DNA of 64,000 nt, from the NCBI GenBank assembly GCA_963978905.1, contig OZ022259.1, positions 18,326,068 through 18,390,067 on the forward strand, given 5' to 3'. The translations under genes were made by a program, and so were the position numbers. Within the stretch, counting starts at the first letter, position 1, and each line of letters starts with the position of its first letter. This stretch comes from Trichostrongylus colubriformis. Taxonomy: Eukaryota > Nematoda > Chromadorea > Rhabditida > Trichostrongylidae. Below are positions 24,547-35,660 of this stretch, in pieces. The notes under the pieces were generated by a model. It did no database searches and was not told the DNA's origin. It saw nothing but the letters and a program-made list of their open reading frames with translations.

Positions 24547-24865
24547 GTACATACAAAGAGTAGCTCCTGTCTTTTTAATGACTCATTCATTTTGTAAAAA
24601 ATAGTATGACGAAAGGCTTTTCTGTAGCGGTTGCTAAGGGCTAGAAATACTAATAAGCTTTTTATGTCGATTCAACTTATAAATGAGTGCGTTACGCAAA
24701 CGCTCGCGTCCATGCGCGTGATCCCCTCACCATTCCCACGAGCACGTGCGACGCGATGCGTGCGAGTTGAGTTGCAAATAGCAGTACATGTAGTTAAATT
24801 CGAGAGCACCCTTGCGTTTTAAACTTGAAATGAACTGTTTGACACGGTAATTGCTCCATGACACT

Positions 24866-25150
24866 AACAAGGGAAGGTATTTTACTTCCCATGGAACTTT
24901 GAAATGAGAGCCGGGGGGATCGATGGAGCTTCGAACGCTGGTTGTAATCGTGAAAACTAAAATTGCCAACTGGCATCCTGAAGCGAGTTACGAGGGGTCA
25001 AAGTTTGCGTGTGACATCTCAATGGCGAGGCGCTTCGTCATCAGCATGACTAACGGAGAGTTAGCAATGGTCTCCGTGGCTCAGTGGTAATGACCCGATT
25101 CTGCAGGCGCGAAGTCGTGGGTTTGCTTCCCGCCAGTGCGACTCTCTTTG
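24866..25150. mobile_element. Foldback family C, left arm with tRNA-like core (copy 1)
   Basis: It begins ACAAGGGAAGGTATTTTACT and continues with TTTGAAATGAGAGCCGG, GATCGATGGAGCTTCGAACG and GCGAGTTACGAGGGGTCAAA, matching the left arm of the complete element at 59018-59487. It then runs into a tRNA-like core at 25070-25143. The opposite arm is found at 28625-28823 beyond the LINE. Confidence 0.8.
25070..25143 (+). other. tRNA-like sequence in the foldback core
   Basis: TGGCTCAGTGG at 25077-25087 fits the internal A box of RNA polymerase III genes. GGGTTTGCTTCCC at about 25129-25141 lies where a B box/T-arm would be, but deviates from GWTCRANNC. The anticodon arm does not fold cleanly, so it is a tRNA-derived sequence and not a working tRNA. 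A diverged version lies at the centre of the element at 59 kb. Confidence 0.5.
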
Positions 25151-25551
25151 ACTTTTGTGTTTCATTGTCAGTAAAAGCTTTTCTTTCACTTCTAAACGTT
25201 TCGTTGTATGATATTCGCGCGCAGGGGGTCAAATGACCTCTCTGTGCAAATTTCCAGCCGGATCCAGTTTTTGGCCCAATTTCGGAAAATTAGGGGTGGC
25301 CAGGGGTTAAGCAGGAGCTTTTTGAATTTCCTTCCACAAAAAATCCTGCAAGATGGACAAGATAACCTAAACATACCTATCACACTTGCCCATCACACTA
25401 AACGCACGTCACAAGCGCCAAATAAGAGCATTTGCTGGGCAAAGGTCAACGACTTCTCCTTTGTTAAATGGGTTGCCAGCCAATAGCCCATCAATTTTTT
25501 CGAGATTTGGTCAAATTCTCGAATTTGCTGAAAACTTGTCCCATAAGGTAA

Positions 25552-27150
25552 TTCGCCAGAATAGTCTCGTCCAACGCCGATCTCCATGCTCTCCTCGACG
25601 CTGCGACTCGCATCAAGTTCCATGTGATCGCGCTACAAGAAACAAAGAGCAGAAGAACCGACGTACGACAGTTTAACGACGGGACTCTTGTTATCCGTGG
25701 AGAGAAGATCCCGTCGCGGAATGTCGGAGGCGTTGGATTTGTCGTGCACCCGTCTGTCGTCCTCCACGTCGACTCTCACGAGATTCTGTCTCCTCGTCTA
25801 GCCATTCTACGCCTTCATCCACCGCATCAGAAGACCATCTCAATCATCAACTGCTACTCACCACACGCAGCAGCTGACGATTCCGAATTGGATGCGTTCT
25901 ATGAACACCTGGAAGAAGTCATCCGCAAAGAGAAGTCCTTCTACAAATTCGTTGTCGGTGACTTCAACGCAAGGTTAGGAAAAGGCAACAGCGAGGAACA
26001 TAGGATCGGAAAATTTGGGATAGGCGATAGGAACGACAACGGAAGTCGTCTCGTTGACCTCATGTCTGCAGCACGTCTCTTCCATGGTAATTCGCTGTCT
26101 GAGAAAAAGGAACACCGCCGCTGGACATGGGAGTCACCCAATGGCACGACTCATGCTGAGATCGACCACATTCTAACAAATAGAAGATGGTGCCTCTACG
26201 ACACCTCCGTGGTGCCATCTCTCTGTTGTGGATCCGATCATCGCCTTCTTCGGGCCAAAATCAGGTTCGACACTCGACTGGAGAAGAACACCTGTCGCCG
26301 GCCGAAAGGGAGGAAGCAGGTCGTGTATGACGAGAACCTTCTGAACGAGGCACTATCCCGTTATGACTGGCGAGTCGTGGAGGACCCGACCGAAGACTAC
26401 GAGCTGCTTCTCAAAGGATTGCAAACCTGTGCTGATCTTGCATCTCTTCAACAATCAAGCAGAAGCGATCGGATTTCATCGAACACCAAGACGCTGCTTG
26501 AAAGGAGGAGAAGTTTGAGGCTGGATCCAAATGCAACTCATCTCGAGCGACTGGTTATCAATGTCAGTTGCAGAAATGCGTTACAGGAGGATCTTGCGCA
26601 GTACAGGAAGAGGAGAATTCTAGAGGCGGCGCAGGAAAGACGAAGTCTGAAGAAGTGCTGTCGGGACCTCAACGAGTTCAGTATTCCGCTATCATCATTG
26701 AAAACTGAAGACGGAACTGTCACTACTTCCCGTTACGAAATAGAGTCAATCACGGAGAGGTTTTACACCAACCTGTTCCGTTGCACACTACCCCTGCCAG
26801 ATCCAGACATCCCCGCTGGTGGAACACCATTAAGGATTCTGCCATCTGAAGTGCGAGTCGCAATTAGGAGTATGAAGAGCGGCACGGCTCCAGGGCCAGA
26901 CAAGATCTCTGCCGATCTTCTTCGAGCAGGAAACCACGTCCTGCACTCACTACTCGCGGCACATATGACGTCCTACCTTCAGAAGGAGCGGATCCCGGAT
27001 CAGTGGAGGAGTTCGCGCACTGTCATCTTGCACAAGAAAGGTGACAGGGATGATCTTCGCAACTACCGACCGATTAGCTTGCTGAGCGTGCTCTACAAGC
27101 TTTTCACGAAGATCATCCTAACGCGAATATCGCGCACATTGGATGAGGCC
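25552..27150 (+). CDS. RTE polyprotein, endonuclease and N-terminal RT part
   Basis: The frame opens after a stop at 25549-25551 and reads [20 protein letters not shown], then [10 protein letters not shown] with the catalytic Glu of exonuclease-endonuclease-phosphatase fold enzymes. Further motifs are [10 protein letters not shown] (near 25960), [10 protein letters not shown] (near 26160) and CGSDHRLL (near 26230), the last holding the catalytic His. The RT domain starts with [17 protein letters not shown] (near 26870) and [15 protein letters not shown] (near 27060). A single TAG at 27151-27153 ends the frame where the family normally continues, while the same frame goes on intact afterwards. 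The endonuclease would nick target DNA to prime reverse transcription. No native start codon is visible in frame. Confidence 0.88.
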
Positions 27151-27153
27151 TAG

Positions 27154-28296
27154 CCGTACAAACAAGCTGGATTCCGTCAGGGATTCAGCTACATGGACCA
27201 CATTCAAACCGTTGCGATCGTCATTGAAGTCTGCAGGGAATACCATCTTCCCCTCGTCCTAACCTTCGTCGATTACGAAAAGGCCTTTGACAGCGTCGAA
27301 ACGAATGCTATCCTGTCTGCGTTGGTCGACCAAGGAGTGGACGCGTCCTATATTCGAACACTGGCTGACTGCTACCACCGCTGTTCTACGACAATACAGC
27401 TCTTCCAACGCCCAATCAACATCTCCATCGGAAAAGGCGTTAGGCAAGGCGACACCATCTCGCCGAAGCTGTTCACTGCCGCATTGCAGTGGGTGATGAA
27501 GTCGCTCGACTGGGACGACAAGGGCATATGTGTGGACGGAAAATTCCTCTCGAGCCTTCGTTTCGCAGACGACATCGTCATCTTTTCGCGCAGTACCAAT
27601 GAAGCAGAGGCGATGCTCCGAGAGCTAAACGAAGCCGGAAGTAAGATCGGACTGCGGATCAATCGGATGAAGACACAGTTCATGAAGAACGCCTGGTGCG
27701 ATGGAGGAAATGTTAGATTTGACGGCTCTCCCATCGCCGAAACGAAGTCGTACGTCTGTCTTGGGCGTTCCATGAACATGGACAACGACATGAAGGAAGA
27801 GCTCGACAGAAGAAGGAGAGCTGCATGGTCAGCCTTCGGGTCTATTAGAGAGGCCACCGACCAGCTAAAGGATCCTGACCTACGCGCCCGTCTATTCGAC
27901 TCAACAGTCCTTCCTGCTCTGTGTTACGCTGCCGAGACGTGGCCTGATACGTCAGCCACGGCGAAGTCCTTGCAGGTGACTCACGGAGCACTCGAGAGAT
28001 GTCTTCTGAAGTACACCCGGCTATCTCAATATCGTGCCGGGCTTCGCAGCCCCGATTTGAGGCAGATGTCTCGTCTACGAGACCCTGCGGAATACGCATC
28101 GAAGGCCAAACATCGATGGGCCGGTCATATAATGCGGAGAGAAGACGATAGGTGGACAAGAAGAACAGTGGAGTGGATCCCCTGGGATTGTCCACGTCCC
28201 CGCAGAAGATCTCCCAAAAGATGGGGAGATGTGTTCGTTGAACACGTTAAACTAATGAGAAATTCCAGAGCGGCTCATTCTCGTGGTCGCCACTAA
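27154..28296 (+). CDS. RTE reverse transcriptase, continuation after the stop
   Basis: In the same frame as the upstream part, this reads KQAGFRQGFSYMDHIQT, then VDYEKAFDSVE (first RT aspartate, near 27270), the KGVRQGDTISPKLF block (near 27435), and FADDIVIF at 27562-27585, the RT active-site aspartates. The C-terminal part contains the CLGRSMN (normally LG) block, PALCYAAETW and the RWAGHIMRREDDRWT block that RTE elements share. Stop at 28294-28296. The protein is complete apart from the one upstream nonsense codon, so decay is slight. It has no relation to the neighbouring host sequence. Confidence 0.9.
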   Translation, partial: PYKQAGFRQGFSYMDHIQTVAIVIEVCREYHLPLVLTFVDYEKAFDSVETNAILSALVDQGVDASYIRTLADCYHRCSTTIQLFQRPINISIGKGVRQGDTISPKLFTAALQWVMKSLDWDDKGICVDGKFLSSLRFADDIVIFSRSTNEAEAMLRELNEAGSKIGLRINRMKTQFMKNAWCDGGNVRFDGSPIAETKSYVCLGRSMNMDNDMKEELDRRRRAAWSAFGSIREATDQLKDPDLRARLFDSTVLPALCYAAETWPDTSATAKSLQVTHGALERCLLKYTRLSQYRAGLRSPDLRQMSRLRDPAEYASKAKHRWAGHIMRREDDRWTRRTVEWIPWDCPRPRRRSPKRWGDVFVEHVKLMRNSRAAHSRGRH

Positions 28297-28624
28297 CGAA
28301 GTCAACGAACGAGCTGGATGGCGATCGCGAAAGAACGAAACGAATGGAAATCGTGTTGGGGCCCGCACAACCAGTGAAGACGGGCCATCTAAGTATCTAA
28401 GTAAGTAAGGTAATTTGATCCTCTGAACACGAAAATCACACTGGTTTTGCGTGAAAACGTATGGCTCGCGCGTTATGGGCTCCCGAACATACCATAAAAT
28501 GGTATTACTCTTTTTTTCAGAAAAACCTTCATAACTTCATTCAAGTGATTGTTTTACAGATTCTGAATACAGATTTGAGATTAGCATTTGAAAGCGCGTA
28601 CAGTGGTAGGTGTCTCATTGCAAA

Positions 28625-28823
28625 TGGCCATTTCGACAAACCGTCTGATGGCAAAGTGCCTCTCCAATGAGGTGTCACAGGCAAACATTGACCCCTCGTA
28701 ACTCGCTTCAGGATGCCATTTGGCAATTTTGGTTTTGACAGTTATAACCAGCGTTCAAAGCTCTATCGATCTCCCCGGTTCTCATTTCAAAGTTCCAAGG
28801 GAAGTAAAATTCCTTCCCTTGTA
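28625..28823. mobile_element. Foldback family C, right arm (copy 2)
   Basis: This is the inverted counterpart of 24866-25050: CTGATGGCAAAGTGCC, CCTCGTAACTCGCTTCA, GCTCTATCGATCTCC, and the end CCTTCCCTTGTA. It matches the right arm of the element at 59018-59487. The LINE lies between it and copy 1. Confidence 0.8.
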
Positions 28824-28829
28824 AGAGAT

Positions 28830-29180
28830 ACAGCTAGCACACATCGCGTAGCGCAACCCAAACTGCCTGCCTAAGTGGCATACATTCGCAATCAGTTGCA
28901 GCAAAATTAAATGTATGAATGTTCTGCTCGAACGCCAAACAGCGGACAGGTTTCACGGCAGTAGCCTGTGGCTAGAAAAAGGGTTGCAGAGGCCTGAAAA
29001 CCCTGCGATTCTTGAACTACGTCGATCATTCTTCTGCCGGGTATTTATTAGCTCACCCATCGATCCTGTGCTCGTCTGAGGTTTCATTTCTCGACTTTGT
29101 TGCATCTTGCCATGATCATTTCGATTTTCCGTCATAGCACTTTCCTCACGTCATATGCTGCATGATGCAGTGGGCAGATA
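28830..29180. other. No recognised feature
   Basis: No coding or repeat signal was noticed between the foldback arm and the nested MITE pair. Confidence 0.4.
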
Positions 29181-29843
29181 GGGTCAACTTAAAGGAATCG
29201 TCCACGGAAAATGAGTTTTTGTGTTACCCATGTATTTATGTTGTATTTGCCTAATGTTGGCCTCATGCAAAATTTCACGTGAAAAAATGTGAATCTGGCT
29301 GAGATACAGCACCACAAAGTGCGGTCCAGGTGGGCGGGGCTTACGTGTAAAAGCCTCGTCCCGTCGTCCGCCGCCGTTGGGAACGGAGAGAGGGACTGTT
29401 TACGTAACCTTCTGTTCCTACAACGCGTCTCCGACCACGGCGGACGACGGCACGAGGCTTTTAACGGAGGCCCCGCCCACCTGGACCGCACTTTGTGGTG
29501 CTGTATCTCAGCCAGATTCACATTTTTTCGCGTGAAATTTCGCATGAGGCCAACATTAAGCAAATACAACATAAATATGTGGGTAACACAAAAACTCATT
29601 TTCCGTGGACGATTCCTTTAAGTGGAGGGGGTGGGGAGAGACGCAAAATTTTTACCCACATCGAAGCTCCTTTCCTTCCCTAGACTTCGGCTAAATTGGA
29701 TGAGAGAAATGCTTCTGCACATGCTTTTTCTCGTAGGAGGAGGGGATAGGAATTTCAGCTCAAGCCTAGGGAGGGGAGGAGCTTCGACGACGGTGAAAAG
29801 TTGGGTCTACCCCCCACCCCCCTCCCCAACTTCAATTGACCCG
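29181..29843. mobile_element. MITE family F, copy 1, interrupted by a family A element
   Basis: The outer ends are GGGTCAACTT at 29181 and TTCAATTGACCC ending at 29843. The body from 29622 (GGAGGGGGTGGGGAGAGACGC) to 29843 matches the element at 49527-49752 in order, including ACCTAGGC/CCTAGGCTT-type inner arms. The left end is separated from the body by the 433-bp element at 29189-29621. Removing that element restores a left arm that mirrors the right arm. The family is non-coding and folds back on itself. Confidence 0.8.
29189..29621. mobile_element. MITE family A, copy 1, complete foldback element
   Basis: The element is a near-perfect palindrome about 433 bp long. It starts TTAAAGGAATCGTCCACGG and ends with the complement. 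The arms share CCTAATGTTGGCCTCATGC, GAATCTGGCTGAGATACAGC and GTGGGCGGGG(C) over about 200 bp, and meet at a short asymmetric centre near 29390-29420. TTAA (or the inner TA) is duplicated. Open frames on both strands mirror each other and are not genes. It lies inside a family F element. Confidence 0.9.
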
Positions 29844-32800
29844 GTAGGTATAGCTCTTTACTTCTCATGCATAAGGAGAAGCAGCATTGAGTGGAGCAGC
29901 ATTCCATCTACCTCAGAGCTCCATCCCTTGCTGAGCTTGTGTGAAAACCAATTTTTCGCCTCACAATCATCTCGTCGTACCGCTTTCCTACTTTTATTGT
30001 CTGGTACTGGTTATTCTGACATGCCACCGTATATGCATTACTGTAAAATGCTACCAGCCCGAATCAACAGAGTCCGTCACCAACCGAGCTCTACTTTTAT
30101 GGTTCTACATATAGCAAAAATTGGGGATTTTATAAAATGCGCATCTTAGCATCTCCAGACGATCTCTGAAGGGTCCGTCTGCACTTCCAAAAGTATTTTT
30201 TTTTTGCCTAAGCTCCTTTCCCCTTCCATGCTTGTGTAAGAATAACGTCCACTGTGGGGTGCCCCTTCCACTGCGACGGCACCTTTTCGTCTCCTTTGCC
30301 CCATTCTTTTATTAGAATTTCGGTGCTATAATGGACTCCTTGCTTTCGTCCTCTCGAGAGGGGCGGGATCTTTAAGTGGGTGTGGTTTGGGGAAAAAACA
30401 TTATGAGGTTGTCCATTGATCACTTATGTGATCAACGTGGTTGTTGTACGACGACGTTTTCCTACTCACATTTTATGACAGCCGTCGGCGCTGTATTAGT
30501 CAGCCATCCCGCCTGCGGCTTTTCATCGTGGTATCACCTTTCACGAGTTCCACGTTGACTCTGTGTTATTTCATTTTTATGAAGACAATTTTTTTTACTC
30601 TGAAAAATGAATAAAAACATGTCGAAAAATCAAAAAGGTGCAGAAAGTTTCTGTTCTGAGTTTTTATTTTAAATTCTGAATATCTTGGGGCGTAAAGTGG
30701 AGCGATTGAGTCTTACTGAGCAGTTCTTTTAAAGCGATATATGCATGTTTTTTAATTTTCTAACATTTGTCTATTCTTCGGTGCCTCGAAGCAAAAGTTT
30801 GAAGTTGAATTGTTTGAAAGTTCGAAGTTGAATTTCACTTATAGGGCTCGTGCATGAAAATACCTTGATCCTACCTCCTTTTCGTATTGCCTATGGTCCT
30901 GAAGAGGAAAAGAAAATGAACTCTTTGTTCTGATGCTTCCTTCCTTTTCGCTCCCAATGATGGCTTTTTTCTTTCGTCAGCGATCACTAGCCGCCGCCGC
31001 TTCCACCTGAGAGCCCTCGCTGCCAGCCCACGTGCACGGAAACTGTAGTAACCCCAAGGGGATGTACACTGCTGAATTTTGAGTGTTCCACATGAAACAC
31101 TTTACATTCTAACAGATCGACAGGGAACACAGCAGCTCGGGGAGACAAGAGTGAAATTCCAGCGAACGCTCCATTGAGTTCCTCTTAGTGCCGCGTATTT
31201 CATGAATGGTCACGTCATTTACCAGTTATTGCTTTCTTCCTGGAGTCTTTCCATCCGCGTAAGCAAATGAATCATCCTCCATTCCCATCCAGCTTCATTG
31301 TCTCCTCATCACGGGACAAAAGTCTCGTCATCTTCGCGGAACGAAAAATGTGAAAAAACCATTGCTGAGGGGAAAAAGATTGAAGGGATTCTGAAATGAC
31401 GGTACGTATATCGACTTTTCATGATCCACATTACTCATTGGATAGATGAGTCACAAATCTCTTACGGGCACTCTTTTGAACTCCCCCTTCCCCCACACCC
31501 CCCACCCCTCTTGTCCTCTTCGTTGAACACGGAAGCCGCTTTCTTCATATAAGAATTCGGCGTTTCCTCAGTAAGTTCTTGTTCAGTTGTTGCTGGTGTG
31601 ATCGCTCATGCAGGCACGGTGCGACTGTTTCTGTGAATAACAATTCTTACTCAATGAAGCCACAATGGTCGTAGTTCACATGGAGTTCACCCGCTGATTA
31701 ATTCGACCGGTTTGTCGTTTCATTACTCATACACACGATCCTTAAGAGGTGTCATTGCTAGTGAAAAACGGGCACTGAGAGTATACTAGAAAGGGAAATA
31801 CAAAGGAGAGTGAAATTTAAGTGACAGACCTTATATCGGTAGTTGACCTTTGAGAGTGACCCCTTCAAAAGAATCCTGAGTGGCTACAGAACCTCTCCCT
31901 CCTCTCTTGGATCCGAGTGAGCTGCTCAGCTCACTCGTTTACGAGTCAGGCTGTCGTCGGTCTTCGCGATTATACGGCGATACGCACTTCAGCACGCGAT
32001 ACTGCGACCTTGAGCTCTTGCATAGCCGTGACTTCGCGTATGGAGCCGCCCCTCCGCAAAATCCAATCGCAAAATCGCATCTCATATCGCAAAACCGCAA
32101 AGTCTGAGGGCAACCTTACGTTCCCTCCCTCTAAATGGTATTACTCTATGAAAATCTTCGAATAACCGTTGGATATGATTGGTCAGTTGTAGAGTATGAA
32201 AGTAAAGGTGCTAAGTCGTGTAACAGTGAGAAAGAAGGGGTGTAAAACGGTGAAAAACTAAGACTCGAGAAATGCGACCCTTTTCAAGACATAGACGTGC
32301 TTTGAAGCCTTCTGCATCACTGTAGAGGTGATGCAGACGGCGAGGGCAGCTATGCCAGTCAGCCTTGAGCATTGCCATAACGGGCTTTTGGAAGCAACAT
32401 GACTGAAACGCATCCAAACCACTTTGCGATAACAGCCTCAAGGAGCGGCGAGTGTCGCCGCTGGTCTCATTATTCACAGAGAACATTTACTTCCAATAAC
32501 CATTTTTCCCTCTGCCCTCAATGATGCTTTCGAAGTTGGTTTCATGAAAGTCCCTCTCGGCAGAAATGCTAATTCTGTAGTTCGTAGGTTTTTCAAGAAG
32601 TATTTGGAAATTCTACAACATGCATACTTTGACCTTTAGTGTATGGCAACATTACAAGCGACACATCGCCAGCACCAGGATTGCAACAGTTCAGGCGTAA
32701 AATTAATTGTAATGTCGCGCCGAAAATGGGCGGGCCACGCTCAAAAGGGGCGGAGCCCGTGAAAATCGGTGTCAGTAGTTAGAAAAAAGACACCATCACA

Positions 32801-34470
32801 GAGTTCAGAATCGTTTCTTGCAATGGGAGTTTCACCTCGCGTAGTTTCTCTGGACCTCCAGCACTCATTTAGCAGTTCAGTCTAGACGTCCTTCTGAACT
32901 ACGTTACTACTATCATTGTCTTTGAACAGCCTGAGAATTGGCTGCTCGTTGGAGGAGTATGAACCATCGACGTACTTGCGTCTATTTTAGCAACACAATT
33001 ATGTTTACAGCAGTAAATAATTTAGCCTTCGGCACTGGTTTCGCTCCTCACTTCAAAGTTTGAACAGAATTTCTAAAGCTTCGAGCTCCACATGTTTATG
33101 TGTTGTCTCCGGAGAATTACGGTAACTATTGACAGGAACGTAATGCTACACAAAACTTATTGATACCAGTCTTGTTTCTAAATGAAGAAAATGTGAGCTG
33201 ATCATCAACCGGTCTGCCGAATGAGTGTAACGTTCCAATTTGCGCGTTTTTTATAATAGTGCTCTTCATCAAGTGTTGCACGTATCCTGTATCCCATCCT
33301 AAAAATGCTAGGCTGTATGTATAGTTATGGAGAATTTTCGCAGTATTTTTTTTCAATTTTTTTTATTTTTCAAGAGTGTCGACTACATTACAAACTGAGC
33401 CCTAGCTTTTGAAAAAAAAATCGTTGCTTATATTTATTTGTATTTATAAGAAATTCATACTTACGTCATGATTCTTTCAATTCCTAGTTTTGCTCGTTAG
33501 TTTGAAAAACACAGCTCTAACCAGTTCACAACATCGACGTGTTTTTTTTACTTTTTTTTCTCGTCAGAAGTCTGAAAGTTAAAAAACAAAGAGGATCAAA
33601 AGCCAAGTAAATTTAATAAAACTCTTTGAAAACAATAATAATGTTATATCGAGACTCTACGAAGGAATGAGAAACAAGAGGTGTTTTTACGGGTTTTACA
33701 TCTTATGCATATTATCAGTTGAGATGCTACAAATTTGAATAGACACCTGTTGAATTCGTCTTTTCATTTGATGTCTAAATGTTTTGATCATTGCTATTTG
33801 TTTTGCCGTTGTAAACTATGGGCTGATGGTTATCGCAATGCATCTAAATTTGTTGACGATTGATTTTGTTAATGAATACACTCATTGTTATGATTTTTTT
33901 GTAAAGACGCTGACCATCATCTTAAGCTATCTAGGACAATAAAAGAGGTTCCATCGCAGTTAGAGATAAGGGGAAACGAACCCCTTCTCTCCTCCACCAA
34001 CACTTAGGCCAAAATATACGTCTGAGCGTACAGAATGGCCCCTCAGAGATAAATATCCAAGATGCTTAGATGTGCAACTTTTCAAAAGATACCCCCCCTC
34101 CCCCTCCCTCATTGCGATAGCACTGATTAGGTAAGTTATGGGGAGGCGCCATTCAACGGCTTCAACCTCATCTAGCCGATGAGAATGGACGAATCATTAG
34201 TTCTAACTATAACTGTAGTTAAATTTTGTATATTTCGCTCGATTTTTTGTGTTCTGAAGGCAACTGTAACTCATTGAAACAATCTATCTTTATAGTATGG
34301 ATGCAAACCAGCTAACTCGGAAGACATAGTCAACTCTTTAGTAGTTTGAACAGAGTTCAACCACTTCTGCCTGTGATAGGGACGTCGCTTGCCGCCACTA
34401 TCCGTCTCCCTGCCCTTTTCCAGCAAGCTGCAGCATTTGGTACTGTCAAGATGACACGTTTTTGAACGGG
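29844..34470. other. AT-rich stretch with no supported gene
   Basis: This 4.6-kb region has no convincing coding region. A 175-codon plus-strand frame that starts at 29622 is largely MITE sequence. A perfect hairpin, GAGTGAGCT then GCTC then AGCTCACTC, lies at 31914-31935, and CGCAAAATC/CGCAAAACC motifs cluster at 32056-32100. Homopolymer A and T runs are frequent at 33.3-33.6 kb. Confidence 0.45.
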
Positions 34471-34474
34471 TCTT

Positions 34475-35658
34475 GAACGATGCCGTGGGTGTGTGCCCTT
34501 ATGTCAGAATTTCGCGTTGCGACATTCTCCGCGCGACATTTGCGCGCGAGTTGGCTGTTCTTGATGGGAATCGCGTGCAATGCGTAAGAAAGTGGCGACC
34601 GTATCTACGCCTGTGTTTATTTATTCTATCTTTATACTGAGCTTGCTTTCGAAGTACCTTCATCTTAATAGGCAGCATTCGGTTACATTTAAATCATTTT
34701 GAATGTTTCCAGTCTACCCATGGCTAATAACTACGTTTTGCATGCATTCATTCCATTTTCCATGCTCTGCGTCTTCCATATATGCATCATTTTTGCTCAC
34801 CCGGACTTTTTCTTTCATAGGTAGTATTATGGCGTCAGTAACATATTTTGCATTTTTTCGAATTCAGAAGCAGTGCGCTTTGGGCGTTTGCACAGCTCAG
34901 TTTAGAGGGCAGGGGGTGTGTGGCGATCGGTCGAATTCTCGCGCAATCGCCCGCGACGAGTGCGGGTCGATGTCTGCGAAAACTGTACTCAAAAACCTAT
35001 CATGTATAGTAAAGTATTAGATGCATGCAGAATAAATGGGTTTCAGCTTTATCCGTTGAAAAAGCAACAACAACAACATAGGCGAACTTCCGAAGCTTCT
35101 CACCTGTAATCTTTGAAGATCTTTCACGGTACCAGCCCATTGCGCCTTTAGCCGCGAGTGCGACGCAGCGAAGCGAAAATACGAGCAATTGCCACACACC
35201 CAGAGGGAAGGAGCTTGGCAGAGTGACTCACCCGTAATGCGAAAGTCCGTTCTTGCGCAAGTAGATGGTCTCGCTCACCTCAGAGCTCCTTTTGTCTAGG
35301 CTGAGGCAAAAGTTTATTTACTTTTCTAATACCCTCGTCTTGACATACAAGTAGGATGATAGATAGCACAGGAAATGGAATAAATGCATGCAAAACGCTA
35401 TCATTAACCAAGGGCGAACTGGAAAAAAATCAAACGCAACCAAATTCTCTATATTTGGATGAAAATTATTTGAAAACAATATCAGAACAGCGGCACGGTT
35501 GTCGCCCTTTCTATGCAATTACACGCGATTCCCGGCCAGCACGGATAAGGGCATCGGGGTGTGTACCCCTATGTCTGGATTCCGCGCGAACGTCGCTCAC
35601 CGCTCGGCGCCATGCAAAATCCTGATGTAGGGGTAAACACCTCGATGCCCTTATCCAT
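34475..35658. mobile_element. Composite inverted-repeat region
   Basis: The left end (GATGCC, GGTGTGTGCCCTTATGTCAG near 34480-34515) resembles the inverse of the right end (AAAATCCTGATGTAGGGGTA, CGATGCCCTTATCC at 35618-35656). A second pair of arms, 34700-34790 and the reverse of 35355-35445, shares TTTTGCATGCATTCATTCCATTT with few changes. A separate foldback (34913-35201) lies inside. A third small palindrome lies at 35543-35656, with GGATAAGGGCATCG at one end and its complement at the other. It reads as a foldback element that received a second one. Confidence 0.55.
34913..35201. mobile_element. hAT-like foldback MITE, copy 2
   Basis: Inverted ends GGGGTGTGTGGCGATCGGTC at 34913 and AGCAATTGCCACACACCC ending at 35201. 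Flanks are AGAGGGCAG at 34904-34912 and AGAGGGAAG at 35202-35210, a 9-base match with one difference, which fits an 8-bp duplication. The GGTGTGTG end is also found on the element at 36693-36933. There is no coding capacity. Confidence 0.65.
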
Positions 35659-35660
35659 GC

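Larger units (their letters stand above)
25500..28411 (+). mobile_element. RTE-clade non-LTR retrotransposon (LINE)
   Basis: One long reading frame encodes an AP-type endonuclease followed by reverse transcriptase, the layout of RTE-clade elements. The 3' end at about 28386-28410 is a short tandem tail of (T)AAGT units, the usual RTE ending, not poly-A. The 5' limit is uncertain: conserved endonuclease sequence can be read back only to about 25552, so the copy may be 5'-truncated or frameshifted there. Codon use is GC-richer than the surroundings. Confidence 0.9.

Noticed and set aside
25070..25143. Functional tRNA gene
   Set aside because: The A box is good, but the B box deviates, the anticodon arm does not pair properly, and the sequence is part of a repeated foldback element.
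27372..28195. Minus-strand frames of 161 and 116 codons
   Set aside because: They are antisense shadows of the RTE reverse transcriptase frame.
29189..29621. Long open frames on both strands (110 and 136 codons)
   Set aside because: They are mirror images generated by a near-perfect palindrome, not genes.
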